Shown here: piece after piece, positions 1 to 6,343 of the stretch
Layout: each line of letters starts with the position of its first letter
Position numbering within the stretch: the stretch's first letter is position 1
From: B8-G4 sp033720735
GTDB taxonomy: Bacteria > Bacteroidota > Bacteroidia > Chitinophagales > Saprospiraceae
Assembly: GCA_033720735.1 (NCBI GenBank)
Contig: JAWWBX010000226.1
Coordinates: 1 to 7,171, forward strand
Length of the DNA stretch: 7,171 nucleotides
Reading direction: 5' to 3'
The notes under the pieces: model-generated
Seen by the model: the letters and a program-made list of their open reading frames with translations, nothing else
Databases searched by the model: none
What the model was told of the DNA's origin: nothing
Made by a program: the position numbers and the translations under genes

Positions 1-113
1 CGATTGAAGATGGTTTGTTCTTTTCCATGCGGCACGTGCACAACGATCCTGATCTGCTCGCTCTTGCCAGCCACAATTCCTATGAGCTCGTGATCCATCC
101 GCTTCGGGACTAA
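1..113 (+). CDS. C-terminal end of an unidentified protein (5' end outside window)
   Basis: An open frame enters at the left edge (complete codons from base 3) and ends at the TAA at 111-113, leaving 36 residues that finish in ...HNSYELVIHPLRD. There is no stop before that TAA, and codon use looks like the neighbouring genes, so this is probably the end of a real gene. The fragment is too short to identify. The pattern of a strand, then 'NDPDLLALASHNSYE', loosely recalls the C-terminal strands of S24/LexA-like repressor peptidases ('...L.S.N..Y.'). That is a weak resemblance, not a call. The gene converges on the DoxX-family gene, with only 11 bp between the two stop codons and no visible terminator hairpin. 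Confidence 0.55.
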   Translation, partial: IEDGLFFSMRHVHNDPDLLALASHNSYELVIHPLRD

Positions 114-124
114 CAACAGCAAGG

Positions 125-613
125 TTATGAAGAGCGATGGTTGGACATCGCCAGCAAGGCACTGATCAGGACCACGTTCTTGATGATGTACTGGCCGGTG
201 AGCGTCAACCCGAATGGTGCGTCAGTAAAGATCTGATCAGAGAACATGAGCACCGGGGTAAAGGTGCAGATCAGGTGCAGGATACCCAGGCGTGCCATCC
301 ACATTCTCCTGATGTTGAAGATAAGACCGAGGCCTAAACCCGTCTCGAACCCTGCCAGCAGTCTCAGACAGGTATCCGGCGCTACGATCCCGAGTGTAAG
401 GCGCGACATGGTCGCCCTTGCAAGCTCCTCGGCGGGGCTGAGTTGCGGGAAGAACTTGAGCGCTCCAAACCAGAGAAATACCAGGCCCACCGAGATCGCC
501 AGCCAATTGACGCGGCGCAGTGTTCCCTGCAGGCGCTGCCACACCGAGGTCGCCGGCAGTGCGGTTGAAACAGCAATGAGGTCTTGCATGGCCTTCATGA
601 TCGTTGATTTCAT
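125..613 (-). CDS. DoxX-family integral membrane protein
   Basis: A 162-residue protein with four predicted membrane helices at about residues 36-55, 80-99, 105-124 and 140-156. The first helix carries 'VGLVFLWFGALKFFP' and is followed by 'LSPAEELA'. The last is preceded by 'LTLTGQYIIKN'. This arrangement is characteristic of DoxX/DoxD-like proteins of Bacteroidota. Some family members are linked to thiosulfate:quinone oxidoreductase or redox functions, but most have no known substrate, so no reaction is assigned. I chose the ATG at 613 (MKSTIMKAMQDL). The frame also has an ATG at 718, but that would add 35 non-hydrophobic residues and overlap the start of the divergent transporter gene. ATGs at 598 and 589 are also possible. 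The gene is divergent from the cation transporter and may share its control region. Confidence 0.8.
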   Translation of the reverse strand: MKSTIMKAMQDLIAVSTALPATSVWQRLQGTLRRVNWLAISVGLVFLWFGALKFFPQLSPAEELARATMSRLTLGIVAPDTCLRLLAGFETGLGLGLIFNIRRMWMARLGILHLICTFTPVLMFSDQIFTDAPFGLTLTGQYIIKNVVLISALLAMSNHRSS

Positions 614-623
614 CTGCAATACG

Positions 624-638
624 CCTGCAAAGTGCAGG
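624..638. promoter_or_regulatory. Perfect 6-3-6 inverted repeat in the divergent DoxX/transporter intergenic region
   Basis: The sequence reads CCTGCA-AAG-TGCAGG, a perfect palindrome with a 3-base centre. It lies 11 bp upstream of the chosen DoxX start and 72 bp upstream of the transporter start. A further CTGCA half-site occurs at 614-618. A short palindrome between two divergent genes is a common operator arrangement, so this could be the site of a regulator acting on one or both. No bound protein can be named, and a short RNA hairpin or chance occurrence remains possible. Confidence 0.35.
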
Positions 639-710
639 AGTCTCACATGCCATACCCAGGTAGATGAGTAGTCTGCGGGGGCATTTGAGCAACCCGTATC
701 TTGAGCGTAC

Positions 711-1505
711 ATGATCAAGGAGAGTGTATTTCACATCACCAGGATGGATTGCGCCGCCGAGGAGCAGGCAATCCGCTTCAAACTGGATATGTTGCCCGGT
801 GTTGCGGCCGTGCATTGCAACCTGGACGAGCGACTTCTGAGAGTATATCACGATGGACCGATCGAGGAAATTGCCAGTGCCCTGGCATCACTTGAATTAG
901 GCGAAGCATATCTGACAACGCGTGAAGTCGTCAACCCGGAGATGCACGAGAAGGACAACGAACGCCGCGTACTGCGGATAGTGCTGGCCATCAACCTCAT
1001 CTTCTTCGGTGTTGAGATGACTGCGGGGCTGATCTCCTGGTCTATGGGGCTGGTTGCCGACAGTCTCGACATGCTTGCCGACGCCTTTGTCTACGCATTG
1101 GCTCTTGTGGCAGTTGGCAGATCCGTGCTTTTCAAACGACGAGTCGCGAGTATTGCAGGGTACGTTCAACTAGCTTTGGCTGTACTTGGCTTGATGGAGG
1201 TCATCCGACGATTTCTTCGTCCCGATCATCTTCCGGACTTCGTTGTTATGATCGGCGTTTCAGTGCTTGCTTTCGGGGCAAACCTGCTATGTCTCTATCT
1301 CCTGCAAAAAATGCGCACGAAGGAAGTACACATCCGGGCCAGCATGATCTTCACTTCCAACGACATGATCATCAATGCCGGTGTCATCACTGCCGGACTG
1401 CTGGTCCTTCTCACACGGTCGCAAATCCCGGATCTGATCATCGGCACCCTGGTCTTTTTACTGGTTGTACGCGGAGCGAGCCGCATACTCAGCCTCGGAC
1501 GCTGA
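711..1505 (+). CDS. CDF-type cation transporter with N-terminal HMA-like domain
   Basis: A 264-residue inner-membrane protein. Residues 5-50 resemble a heavy-metal-associated (HMA) ferredoxin-like fold ('FHITRMDCAAEEQ ... LPGVAAVHCNLDE'), but the usual CxxC is reduced to C14-x-x-E17. Six membrane helices follow at about 87-108, 113-135, 148-166, 176-198, 212-234 and 239-258. Helix 2 carries the CDF metal motif as D120-MLA-D124. Helix 5 carries D218, but the residue aligned with the usual His four positions earlier is F214. The protein ends just after helix 6, so the cytoplasmic C-terminal domain of classical CDF exporters is missing. Metal and direction are therefore uncertain; efflux of a divalent cation is the family expectation. 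The ATG at 711 is preceded by no clear Shine-Dalgarno. The stop lies 6 bp from the convergent hydrolase stop. Confidence 0.85.
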   Translation: MIKESVFHITRMDCAAEEQAIRFKLDMLPGVAAVHCNLDERLLRVYHDGPIEEIASALASLELGEAYLTTREVVNPEMHEKDNERRVLRIVLAINLIFFGVEMTAGLISWSMGLVADSLDMLADAFVYALALVAVGRSVLFKRRVASIAGYVQLALAVLGLMEVIRRFLRPDHLPDFVVMIGVSVLAFGANLLCLYLLQKMRTKEVHIRASMIFTSNDMIINAGVITAGLLVLLTRSQIPDLIIGTLVFLLVVRGASRILSLGR

Positions 1506-1511
1506 ACCGGG

Positions 1512-2399
1512 TTATTTCAAATGCTCCCTGAAGAATGTCACCGTGCGATCCCAGGCCAGTTTGGCCGCGTCCTGATCGTAGCGGGGTGTCGAATCATTGT
1601 GGAAACCGTGCCTGGCGCCCGGGTACATATGCGCGACATAATCTTTGCCGTGCTGCTTGAGGGCTGCCTCATACTCAGGCCATCCTGCATTCACACGTTC
1701 GTCGAGCTCGGCATAATGCAGAAGCAGCGGAGCCTGGATCGCAGCGACCTCATCCGTCGGTGCCTGCCCTCCGTAGAAAGGTACGGCGGCTTTCAATTCG
1801 GGCACGCGCGCGGCCATCATATTGGAGATCCAGCCTCCAAAACAAAATCCCACGACACCGACGTTGCCCGTGCAGGCCTCGTGCATGCGCAGATAGTGGA
1901 AACCCGCGATGAAGTCTTCCAGCATCTCGTTCCGGTCACGCTGACGCTGTAGCGCCCGCCCGTCATCATCATTGCCCGGATAGCCTCCCAGCGGACTCAG
2001 AGCATCGGGAGCCAGGGCGACAAACCCTGCCAGCGCGGCCCTGCGACAGACATCTTCGATATGCGGATTGAGCCCGCGGTTCTCATGTACGACCACAATG
2101 CCAGGCAGCTTGCCGTCGGCGTCAGCAGGACGGCTCAGCAAGCCCCGGATCGTTCCGCCACCCTTTGGAGAGGGATATTGGACATATTCTGATTTGAGAC
2201 GCGGATCGTTGGCTGGTACTTGCAGTGTCTCCTGATAGCGGGGCAGCAGATAATTCATAATGGCTGGCACTGTGAGTCCGCCGACTGCATAGACGCTCAG
2301 CCGCTCCACAAACTCGCGACGTTCGATCTTACTGTGGACATACTTGTCAAACAGGTCATAGACCTCCGGGCTGAGGGATTGCATTTTCGGGTCTTCCAT
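1512..2399 (-). CDS. Dienelactone hydrolase family protein (YghX-like)
   Basis: A 295-residue alpha/beta-hydrolase. The Cys-Asp-His catalytic set of the dienelactone hydrolase family is intact: nucleophile C186 in GFCFGG, D233 in ELDERV and H264 in ARHGFHN. E106 in VHENRG is the conserved acid that contacts the nucleophile in the resting enzyme. The family's reference reaction is hydrolysis of dienelactone to maleylacetate in chloroaromatic breakdown. Most chromosomal homologues of this type have no proven substrate, and no aromatic-degradation genes are nearby, so only the family is called. Residues 26-52 (E-R27-R28-E-F, then a hydrophobic stretch) look like a twin-arginine leader set about 25 residues in. 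This N-terminal extension is usual for the subfamily, and export is unproven. The ATG at 2399 was chosen; one at 2384 is also possible. Length is normal for the subfamily. Confidence 0.92.
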   Translation of the reverse strand: MEDPKMQSLSPEVYDLFDKYVHSKIERREFVERLSVYAVGGLTVPAIMNYLLPRYQETLQVPANDPRLKSEYVQYPSPKGGGTIRGLLSRPADADGKLPGIVVVHENRGLNPHIEDVCRRAALAGFVALAPDALSPLGGYPGNDDDGRALQRQRDRNEMLEDFIAGFHYLRMHEACTGNVGVVGFCFGGWISNMMAARVPELKAAVPFYGGQAPTDEVAAIQAPLLLHYAELDERVNAGWPEYEAALKQHGKDYVAHMYPGARHGFHNDSTPRYDQDAAKLAWDRTVTFFREHLK

Positions 2400-2414
2400 G
2401 GCTGCGTTTGATTT

Positions 2415-2432
2415 TCATGTTAAGATACATGA
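2415..2432. promoter_or_regulatory. Inverted repeat TCATGT-N6-ACATGA upstream of the hydrolase gene
   Basis: A perfect 6-6-6 palindrome (TCATGT-TAAGAT-ACATGA) is centred about 24 bp upstream of the hydrolase ATG, in the 116-bp region shared with the divergent + strand operon. Read on the - strand, its centre contains TATCTTAA, which partly resembles the Bacteroidota -7 element (TAnnTTTG). An operator overlapping a promoter is therefore plausible. Its CATG-N8-CATG core recurs upstream of the acetoacetyl-CoA synthetase gene at 6046-6061. The regulatory role is inferred. Confidence 0.35.
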
Positions 2433-2515
2433 TCCCGAACGACCACCGGCACTGCATTGGCGTCAAATGATGGCACGGGATCTCATCAGCCACCGGCCTT
2501 TACTATTTTCAAGCG

Positions 2516-3025
2516 ATGACTGGTTTTGAAAGCATCACGTACATCCGTCCCCGGTTTGCTTTTTCTGTCCTGTACACCCCGGACCAGGTGCTCGCAAGGA
2601 TCACCAGGCGCCTCAAGGACAGCCACGCCCCGGTGGTCGGTCATGTCATCGACAATCATGTCGTTCTGGATGTTCCGCAACGCGATCGTCACTACTGGTC
2701 ACCTCAGCTCAACTTTCGGGTCGAACCCGATGAAGAGATGCCGCACCACAGTATGGTGAGAGGGTTGATCGGGCCAAGACCGGCAGTTTGGACCCTGTTC
2801 ATGTTCATTTACTTTTCCGTCGGAGCTACCGGATTCTTTGTGTCGGCATTTGGTGTTTCGCGGTGGATGCTGGGCGAATTTTCATACCTGGTCCTGGCAC
2901 TGCCGCTGGCCATCCTGATCATGCTGACAGCCTATCGCGCCGGCAAACTCGGTGAGCGACTGGGTGCCGATCAGGTTGATGTGCTCAAGGATTTTGTCCG
3001 TGAAGCTCTTGCGTCCAACCTGTGA
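2516..3025 (+). CDS. Conserved small membrane protein of unknown function (two helices)
   Basis: A 169-residue protein. Residues 1-87 are a soluble, mixed alpha/beta-looking domain that includes 'HYWSPQLNFRVE' (59-70) and 'RGLIGPRPAVWT' (82-93). Two membrane helices follow at about 89-113 and 120-140, then a short amphipathic C-terminal tail rich in charged residues (141-165). I recall similar unnamed proteins in Bacteroidota with the YWSP, RG..GP.P.VWT and GxxLGxDQ landmarks, but know of no function. Topology suggests an inner-membrane protein with both ends on the same side, probably cytoplasmic. The ATG at 2516 has no strong Shine-Dalgarno. The gene is followed after 47 bp by an exported protein on the same strand, so the two are probably co-transcribed and may act together at the envelope. 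Confidence 0.75.
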   Translation: MTGFESITYIRPRFAFSVLYTPDQVLARITRRLKDSHAPVVGHVIDNHVVLDVPQRDRHYWSPQLNFRVEPDEEMPHHSMVRGLIGPRPAVWTLFMFIYFSVGATGFFVSAFGVSRWMLGEFSYLVLALPLAILIMLTAYRAGKLGERLGADQVDVLKDFVREALASNL

Positions 3026-3072
3026 CAGGCGCCTGATAAAATTGCATCTTTGGCTGCATAACTGTCATCCAG

Positions 3073-4053
3073 GTGCACAACTCAAGACCCTTGCAAACGC
3101 TGCTCGGCATGGTCCTGGCCGGGATCATGATCCAGGTGGCATGCAGCCAAACACCGGCGCGACGCAGCCTGTCGAATGAGCTCAGCGCGCAACATATCGC
3201 TGTGACAGGCACTCAGGTCAGTCTCATCCCTCCGCCTGGATTTGTGCCCTCCAACAACTTCACCGGTTTTCAACAGGACTCGACCGGATCTTCGATCATG
3301 GTCATGGACATTCCGGGGAATTTCGGCACCCTGCTTGACGCCTTTACCCCGGAGGCGATGCGGACGCAGGGCATGCGCATGACGCGCAAGGAAAGTCTGG
3401 TCATCAACGGCCGTGATGCCTTTCTGATCGACGCCGAGCAGCCCGCGTACGGTTTGGTCTTCACCAAGTATATTCTCGGGCTTGACACCGACGACGGCGT
3501 GGTGATGATCAACGGCGTGCATCCCGATGACCTTTCCGGGCAGGAAGCGCAGGCGATCCGAGATGCAGTGCTCTCGGTGGTGCACGATCCGGCACGGAAC
3601 GCGGACCCCCTGCAAGCGCTCAACTTCACGATCGATACCGGGCCGAGCAAGCTGCAGCTCGCCAATGTCCTGGCCAACACCATGATGTTTACCGTGGACG
3701 GGCAAGCTCCTACCCAGTCTACCGACAAGACGGCCCTGATGGTCGGCTCTTCGATTGCCGAAATGACCATTGAAGACCGTGCTGCATTCGCCGAATCGCG
3801 CCTGCGACAAATGCCGACCCTGGGCGACATCGTGATCGAAGAGACCCGAACGGTCGAGATCGATGGCATGCCCGGCATCGAGCTTGTGGCCTATGGCACC
3901 GACAGCAGGGCCCGCAGCCGCAAGCTTGTCTTTCAGACGATGCTTTTCGGCGAATCACTCTACTATCTCATCGTCGGTACCACCATCGATGCGTTCACCG
4001 AGAATCTTGCCATGTTCAGAACGGTGACGCAGACGTTTGCACGGAAGTCATAG
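3073..4053 (+). CDS. Exported protein with two similar domains, function unknown
   Basis: A 326-residue protein starting at GTG 3073. The in-frame stops at 3034-3039 rule out a start much further upstream, and the next ATG (3109) would cut into the signal sequence. Residues 8-24 form a hydrophobic export signal ending in VAC-S (C24). Lipoprotein processing is conceivable, but the -3 residue is Q, so a lipobox is not clear. The mature part has two similarly laid-out halves, about 47-173 and 184-322. Each has a strand-rich start, an 'I.G...-I/L-A' strand (111-121 and 262-273), then 'VF.K/Q..LG....Y/V-x-I-x-G' (129-148 and 286-302), and ends in an amphipathic helix (157-170 and 306-322). This resembles tandem PsbP/Mog1-like folds, an inference from pattern only. 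Its stop lies 5 bp from the convergent synthetase stop. Confidence 0.78.
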   Translation: MHNSRPLQTLLGMVLAGIMIQVACSQTPARRSLSNELSAQHIAVTGTQVSLIPPPGFVPSNNFTGFQQDSTGSSIMVMDIPGNFGTLLDAFTPEAMRTQGMRMTRKESLVINGRDAFLIDAEQPAYGLVFTKYILGLDTDDGVVMINGVHPDDLSGQEAQAIRDAVLSVVHDPARNADPLQALNFTIDTGPSKLQLANVLANTMMFTVDGQAPTQSTDKTALMVGSSIAEMTIEDRAAFAESRLRQMPTLGDIVIEETRTVEIDGMPGIELVAYGTDSRARSRKLVFQTMLFGESLYYLIVGTTIDAFTENLAMFRTVTQTFARKS

Positions 4054-4058
4054 CAAGG

Positions 4059-6011
4059 TCACAACTTGCCGGCCATGGCGATGAAGAAATCCATTGCTTC
4101 CGGATTACGCATCGCATCACGATTGAGGGACGTTGTCACCGGCTGTCCCGACAGGATCTTCTTGACCGGTGCCTCCATTTTCTTACCGCTGATCGTGTAG
4201 GGAATATCAGCAACGGCGATCATCTCATCCGGTACGTGCCGAGGCGAACAGCGTTGTCGCAGGGTTGCCTTGATCTCTTTGCGCAAGTCGGCATCGAGCG
4301 CGTAGCCCGGGTTCAAAACGACGAATAAGGGCATGTAGTCGCGTTCATCAAGGTGCACGATCAGTGCATCCCTGACCGCCTCGATGCCATGGAGTGCCCG
4401 GTAGATCTCGGCCGTACCGATCCGCACACCCTGCCGGTTGAGGGTGGCGTCGGAGCGGCCATACATCGTAAGCCCCCCATGTGGCGAGATCTCCACCCAG
4501 TCACCGTGACGCCAGATCCCGGGATAGTGGTCGAAGTAGCTGGCCCGATACCGTTGCTTGCCGGGATCATTCCAGAAAAACACCGGCATTGACGGCATCG
4601 GCCTGGTAATCACCATCTCGCCCACCTCACCCACAACCGGCTCGCCAGCCGGATTGTAGGCGTACAAGGCACATCCCAGGGCCCGGCACTGGATCTCGCC
4701 ACGGTGCAATGGCAGCTCGGGACAACCGCCCACAAAGGCGGTGCACACATCGGTACCGCCGCTCATGCTCCACAGGCAGATATCGGAATCAACGTGCGCG
4801 AAGACCCAGTCAAAGGCTTCAGGCGGCAACGGCGCTCCGGTCGAACTGACGGATCGAAGCCTGCTGAAGTCAAAGCGCATCTTCGGCGATAAACCTGCTT
4901 TCATGCAAGCGATCAGGAAAGGGGCGCTCGTTCCAAAATGTTCCATACCGGTATCCTGAACAAGCCGCCATAACACATCCAGATCGGGATATCCGGGACT
5001 GCCATCATACAGCACGATCGTCGCCCCGTGCAACATGGCAGCCTGTACGTAATTCCACATCATCCAGCCGGTGGTCGAGAACCAAAAGAACCGCTCACCC
5101 CGATGCACATCGTTGTGAAAGGCCAGATACTTAAGGTGTTCGAGCAGCATGCCTCCGTGACTGTGGGTAATCGCTTTCGGTACGCCCGTGGTACCTGACG
5201 AGTACAGCACCCAGATCGGATGATCGAAAGGAACCTGCGCGTAGGCAAGTGGCTCCGGATCACCAGCCAGAGCGCGATCCCACAACTCTCCACCGTTGAG
5301 CGCGTCGGCTGTCGCTTCCGGATCGAGATACGGAATCAGCACGCTCTTTTCGACACTGGGCAGCTGTCGCGCGATCTGCCGCACCACATCCATTTTGTCA
5401 AACGATTTGCCGCCGTACTGATAGCCATCGACACAGATCAACACTTTCGGCTCGATCTGGGCAAACCGGTCGATCACACTGTCCGCACCAAAGTCCGGGG
5501 AGCAACTGGACCAGACCGCCCCCAGCGAGCAGGCCGCCAGAAAGCCAACGGTCGCCTCCGGGATGTTTGGCACGTATGCCGCGACCCGATCGCCCGGCTG
5601 CACACCGCACCGGCGCAGAAAGGTGCGCAGTCGCGCAACCTGATCTGTCAGCTCCTCCCAGCTGATCTCGGTGAGTGGATGACGTTCTGATTTGAACATG
5701 ACAGCCGGGTGTGTGTCCGTTGCGTTGCGAAAAATATGTTGAGCATAATTGATCCTGGCCCCTGCAAACCACTGGGCATCCGGCATCTTACCCTGCAGCA
5801 CATGATCATACGGTGCACTGCTGTCCACGCCAAAGTACTCCCAGATGGATTCCCAGAAGGTTTCGATATGCTCGACTGACCATTGCCACAAGTCATGATA
5901 GGTTTGGAAATGCATGCCGTGCCGTTCCTTCAGCCATGTGCGATAGCCGGTCAAGCGGGCGTTGGCGATCGTGGCCGGTGAGGGGCGCCAAATGATTTCT
6001 TCCGAGGGCAT
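4059..6011 (-). CDS. Acetoacetyl-CoA synthetase (acetoacetate--CoA ligase, EC 6.2.1.16)
   Basis: A 650-residue, full-length member of the ANL adenylating superfamily, expected in the cytoplasm. It activates acetoacetate with ATP to an acyl-adenylate and transfers it to CoA, feeding ketone-body, leucine-derived or polyhydroxybutyrate-derived acetoacetate into acetyl-CoA or biosynthesis. Visible core motifs are the phosphate-binding loop YSSGTTGVPK (270-279), SGGTD (417-421), WRHGDW (500-505), the hinge region GRSDATLNRQGVRIGTAEIY (518-537) and the C-terminal SGKK, with K610 as the expected catalytic lysine. The segment 'WSSCSPDFG...VIDRFAQI.PKVL' (167-191) and the N-terminal 'W.WSVEHIETFWESIWEYF' region separate it from acetyl-CoA synthetase and match the acetoacetyl-CoA synthetase subfamily. 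No motif is broken. It appears monocistronic: the nearest gene downstream is convergent, and upstream lies a 332-bp gap. The ATG at 6011 fits the family N-terminus. Confidence 0.96.
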   Translation of the reverse strand: MPSEEIIWRPSPATIANARLTGYRTWLKERHGMHFQTYHDLWQWSVEHIETFWESIWEYFGVDSSAPYDHVLQGKMPDAQWFAGARINYAQHIFRNATDTHPAVMFKSERHPLTEISWEELTDQVARLRTFLRRCGVQPGDRVAAYVPNIPEATVGFLAACSLGAVWSSCSPDFGADSVIDRFAQIEPKVLICVDGYQYGGKSFDKMDVVRQIARQLPSVEKSVLIPYLDPEATADALNGGELWDRALAGDPEPLAYAQVPFDHPIWVLYSSGTTGVPKAITHSHGGMLLEHLKYLAFHNDVHRGERFFWFSTTGWMMWNYVQAAMLHGATIVLYDGSPGYPDLDVLWRLVQDTGMEHFGTSAPFLIACMKAGLSPKMRFDFSRLRSVSSTGAPLPPEAFDWVFAHVDSDICLWSMSGGTDVCTAFVGGCPELPLHRGEIQCRALGCALYAYNPAGEPVVGEVGEMVITRPMPSMPVFFWNDPGKQRYRASYFDHYPGIWRHGDWVEISPHGGLTMYGRSDATLNRQGVRIGTAEIYRALHGIEAVRDALIVHLDERDYMPLFVVLNPGYALDADLRKEIKATLRQRCSPRHVPDEMIAVADIPYTISGKKMEAPVKKILSGQPVTTSLNRDAMRNPEAMDFFIAMAGKL

Positions 6012-6044
6012 GGCGAAAAGTACTCAAACTGGCAGAATCACAGT

Positions 6045-6062
6045 GCATGATGACCGTCATGC
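6045..6062. promoter_or_regulatory. Inverted repeat GCATGA-N6-TCATGC upstream of acetoacetyl-CoA synthetase
   Basis: A perfect 6-6-6 palindrome is centred about 42 bp upstream of the synthetase ATG. It contains the same CATG-N8-CATG core as the palindrome upstream of the hydrolase gene (2416-2431), and in both the bases flanking the core continue the symmetry. A smaller palindrome, ATGAC-C-GTCAT (6050-6060), is nested in it off-centre. Position and symmetry suit a transcription-factor operator; the factor is unknown. Confidence 0.35.
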
Positions 6063-6189
6063 CGTGCTACCCGGGCTGATGACCGGTGCCGCTTCCGACG
6101 TATAGCTGGGTCTGAAAGCCCACCATTTTGGGGCAGGCGGTGCGACCTAAGTTCAAAACATACGCCAATAAGCTCTCGGCAACACGATC

Positions 6190-6211
6190 AAGATTACTTA
6201 TACATAATCTT
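6190..6211. promoter_or_regulatory. Inverted repeat AAGATTA-N8-TAATCTT in the AT-rich core
   Basis: Seven-base perfect arms around an 8-base centre (CTTATACA) lie about 135-155 bp upstream of the surface-protein ATG and 180-200 bp upstream of the synthetase ATG. The arms are AT-rich and lie in the lowest-GC part of the window. The site could be an operator for either gene or a DNA-bending element. Without a following T-run it is not a convincing terminator. Part of the match may be due to AT-rich composition. Confidence 0.3.
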
Positions 6212-6307
6212 CTGTTAATGTAACTCTTGACACTATCTACTGCCATCATCACTTTATGCATACGGCTTTGTGGAATGGCAATTGTGATCATGCTATGAGG
6301 TAGCGGG

Positions 6308-6337
6308 TTGACAAGCGCCTTCAAATCCGATAATTTG
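6308..6337 (+). promoter_or_regulatory. Candidate promoter of the secreted repeat protein
   Basis: TTG at 6308-6310 and TAATTTG at 6331-6337 are separated by 20 bases. This resembles the Bacteroidota -33 (TTG) / -7 (TAnnTTTG) pair, although the -7 element is one base short. The same region also reads as TTGACA (6308-6313) and GATAAT (6329-6334) with a short 15-base spacer. If it is used, transcription would begin almost on the ATG at 6344, implying a leaderless or nearly leaderless message. This is tentative. Confidence 0.28.
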
Positions 6338-6343
6338 TAGATC

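Larger units (their letters stand above)
6012..6343. other. 332-bp divergent intergenic region with AT-rich core
   Basis: This is the only gene-free stretch over 300 bases. It separates the - strand synthetase from the + strand surface-protein gene and should hold both promoters. Near the synthetase it has a GCATGA-N6-TCATGC palindrome (6045-6062) and a direct repeat TGATGACCG at 6048-6056 and 6077-6085. The centre is markedly AT-rich: bases 6181-6240 contain 18 G/C of 60, by count. A second inverted repeat lies at 6190-6211. TTGACA occurs at 6227-6232 and again at 6308-6313. I found no tRNA, no small RNA with a clear terminator and no convincing small gene. A - strand frame across 6067-6456 runs into the surface-protein gene and is rejected. 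Confidence 0.7.

Noticed and set aside
697..704. TATCTTGA just before the transporter start as a -7 promoter element
   Set aside because: It is a poor match to TAnnTTTG in the last bases and too close to the ATG at 711 without a supporting -33 element at the right spacing.
237..851. 204-codon frame on the - strand
   Set aside because: It overlaps the DoxX gene in another frame and crosses into the transporter gene. The translation is arginine/glycine/proline-rich with no domain, typical of a shadow frame in GC-rich DNA.
3019..3035. Overlapping palindromes CCTGT-G-ACAGG and CAGGCGCCTG at the end of the two-helix gene, and an 11-bp direct copy CTGTGACAGGC at 3200-3210
   Set aside because: The first palindrome includes the stop codon, has almost no loop and no T-run, so it is not a terminator. 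The 11-bp copy lies in coding sequence and is most simply coincidence.
3082..3878. Long - strand frames (242 and 202 codons) opposite the exported protein
   Set aside because: They are antisense shadows. The + strand frame has a signal sequence and two similar halves, while the - strand translations are histidine/arginine-rich or serine-rich and featureless.
4053..4069. Possible bidirectional terminator hairpin GCAAG-N7-CTTGC between convergent genes
   Set aside because: The stem has only 5 base pairs with no T-run on either side and overlaps both stop codons. Too weak to call.
5220..5690. 156-codon + strand frame
   Set aside because: It lies wholly antisense to the conserved N-terminal part of acetoacetyl-CoA synthetase.
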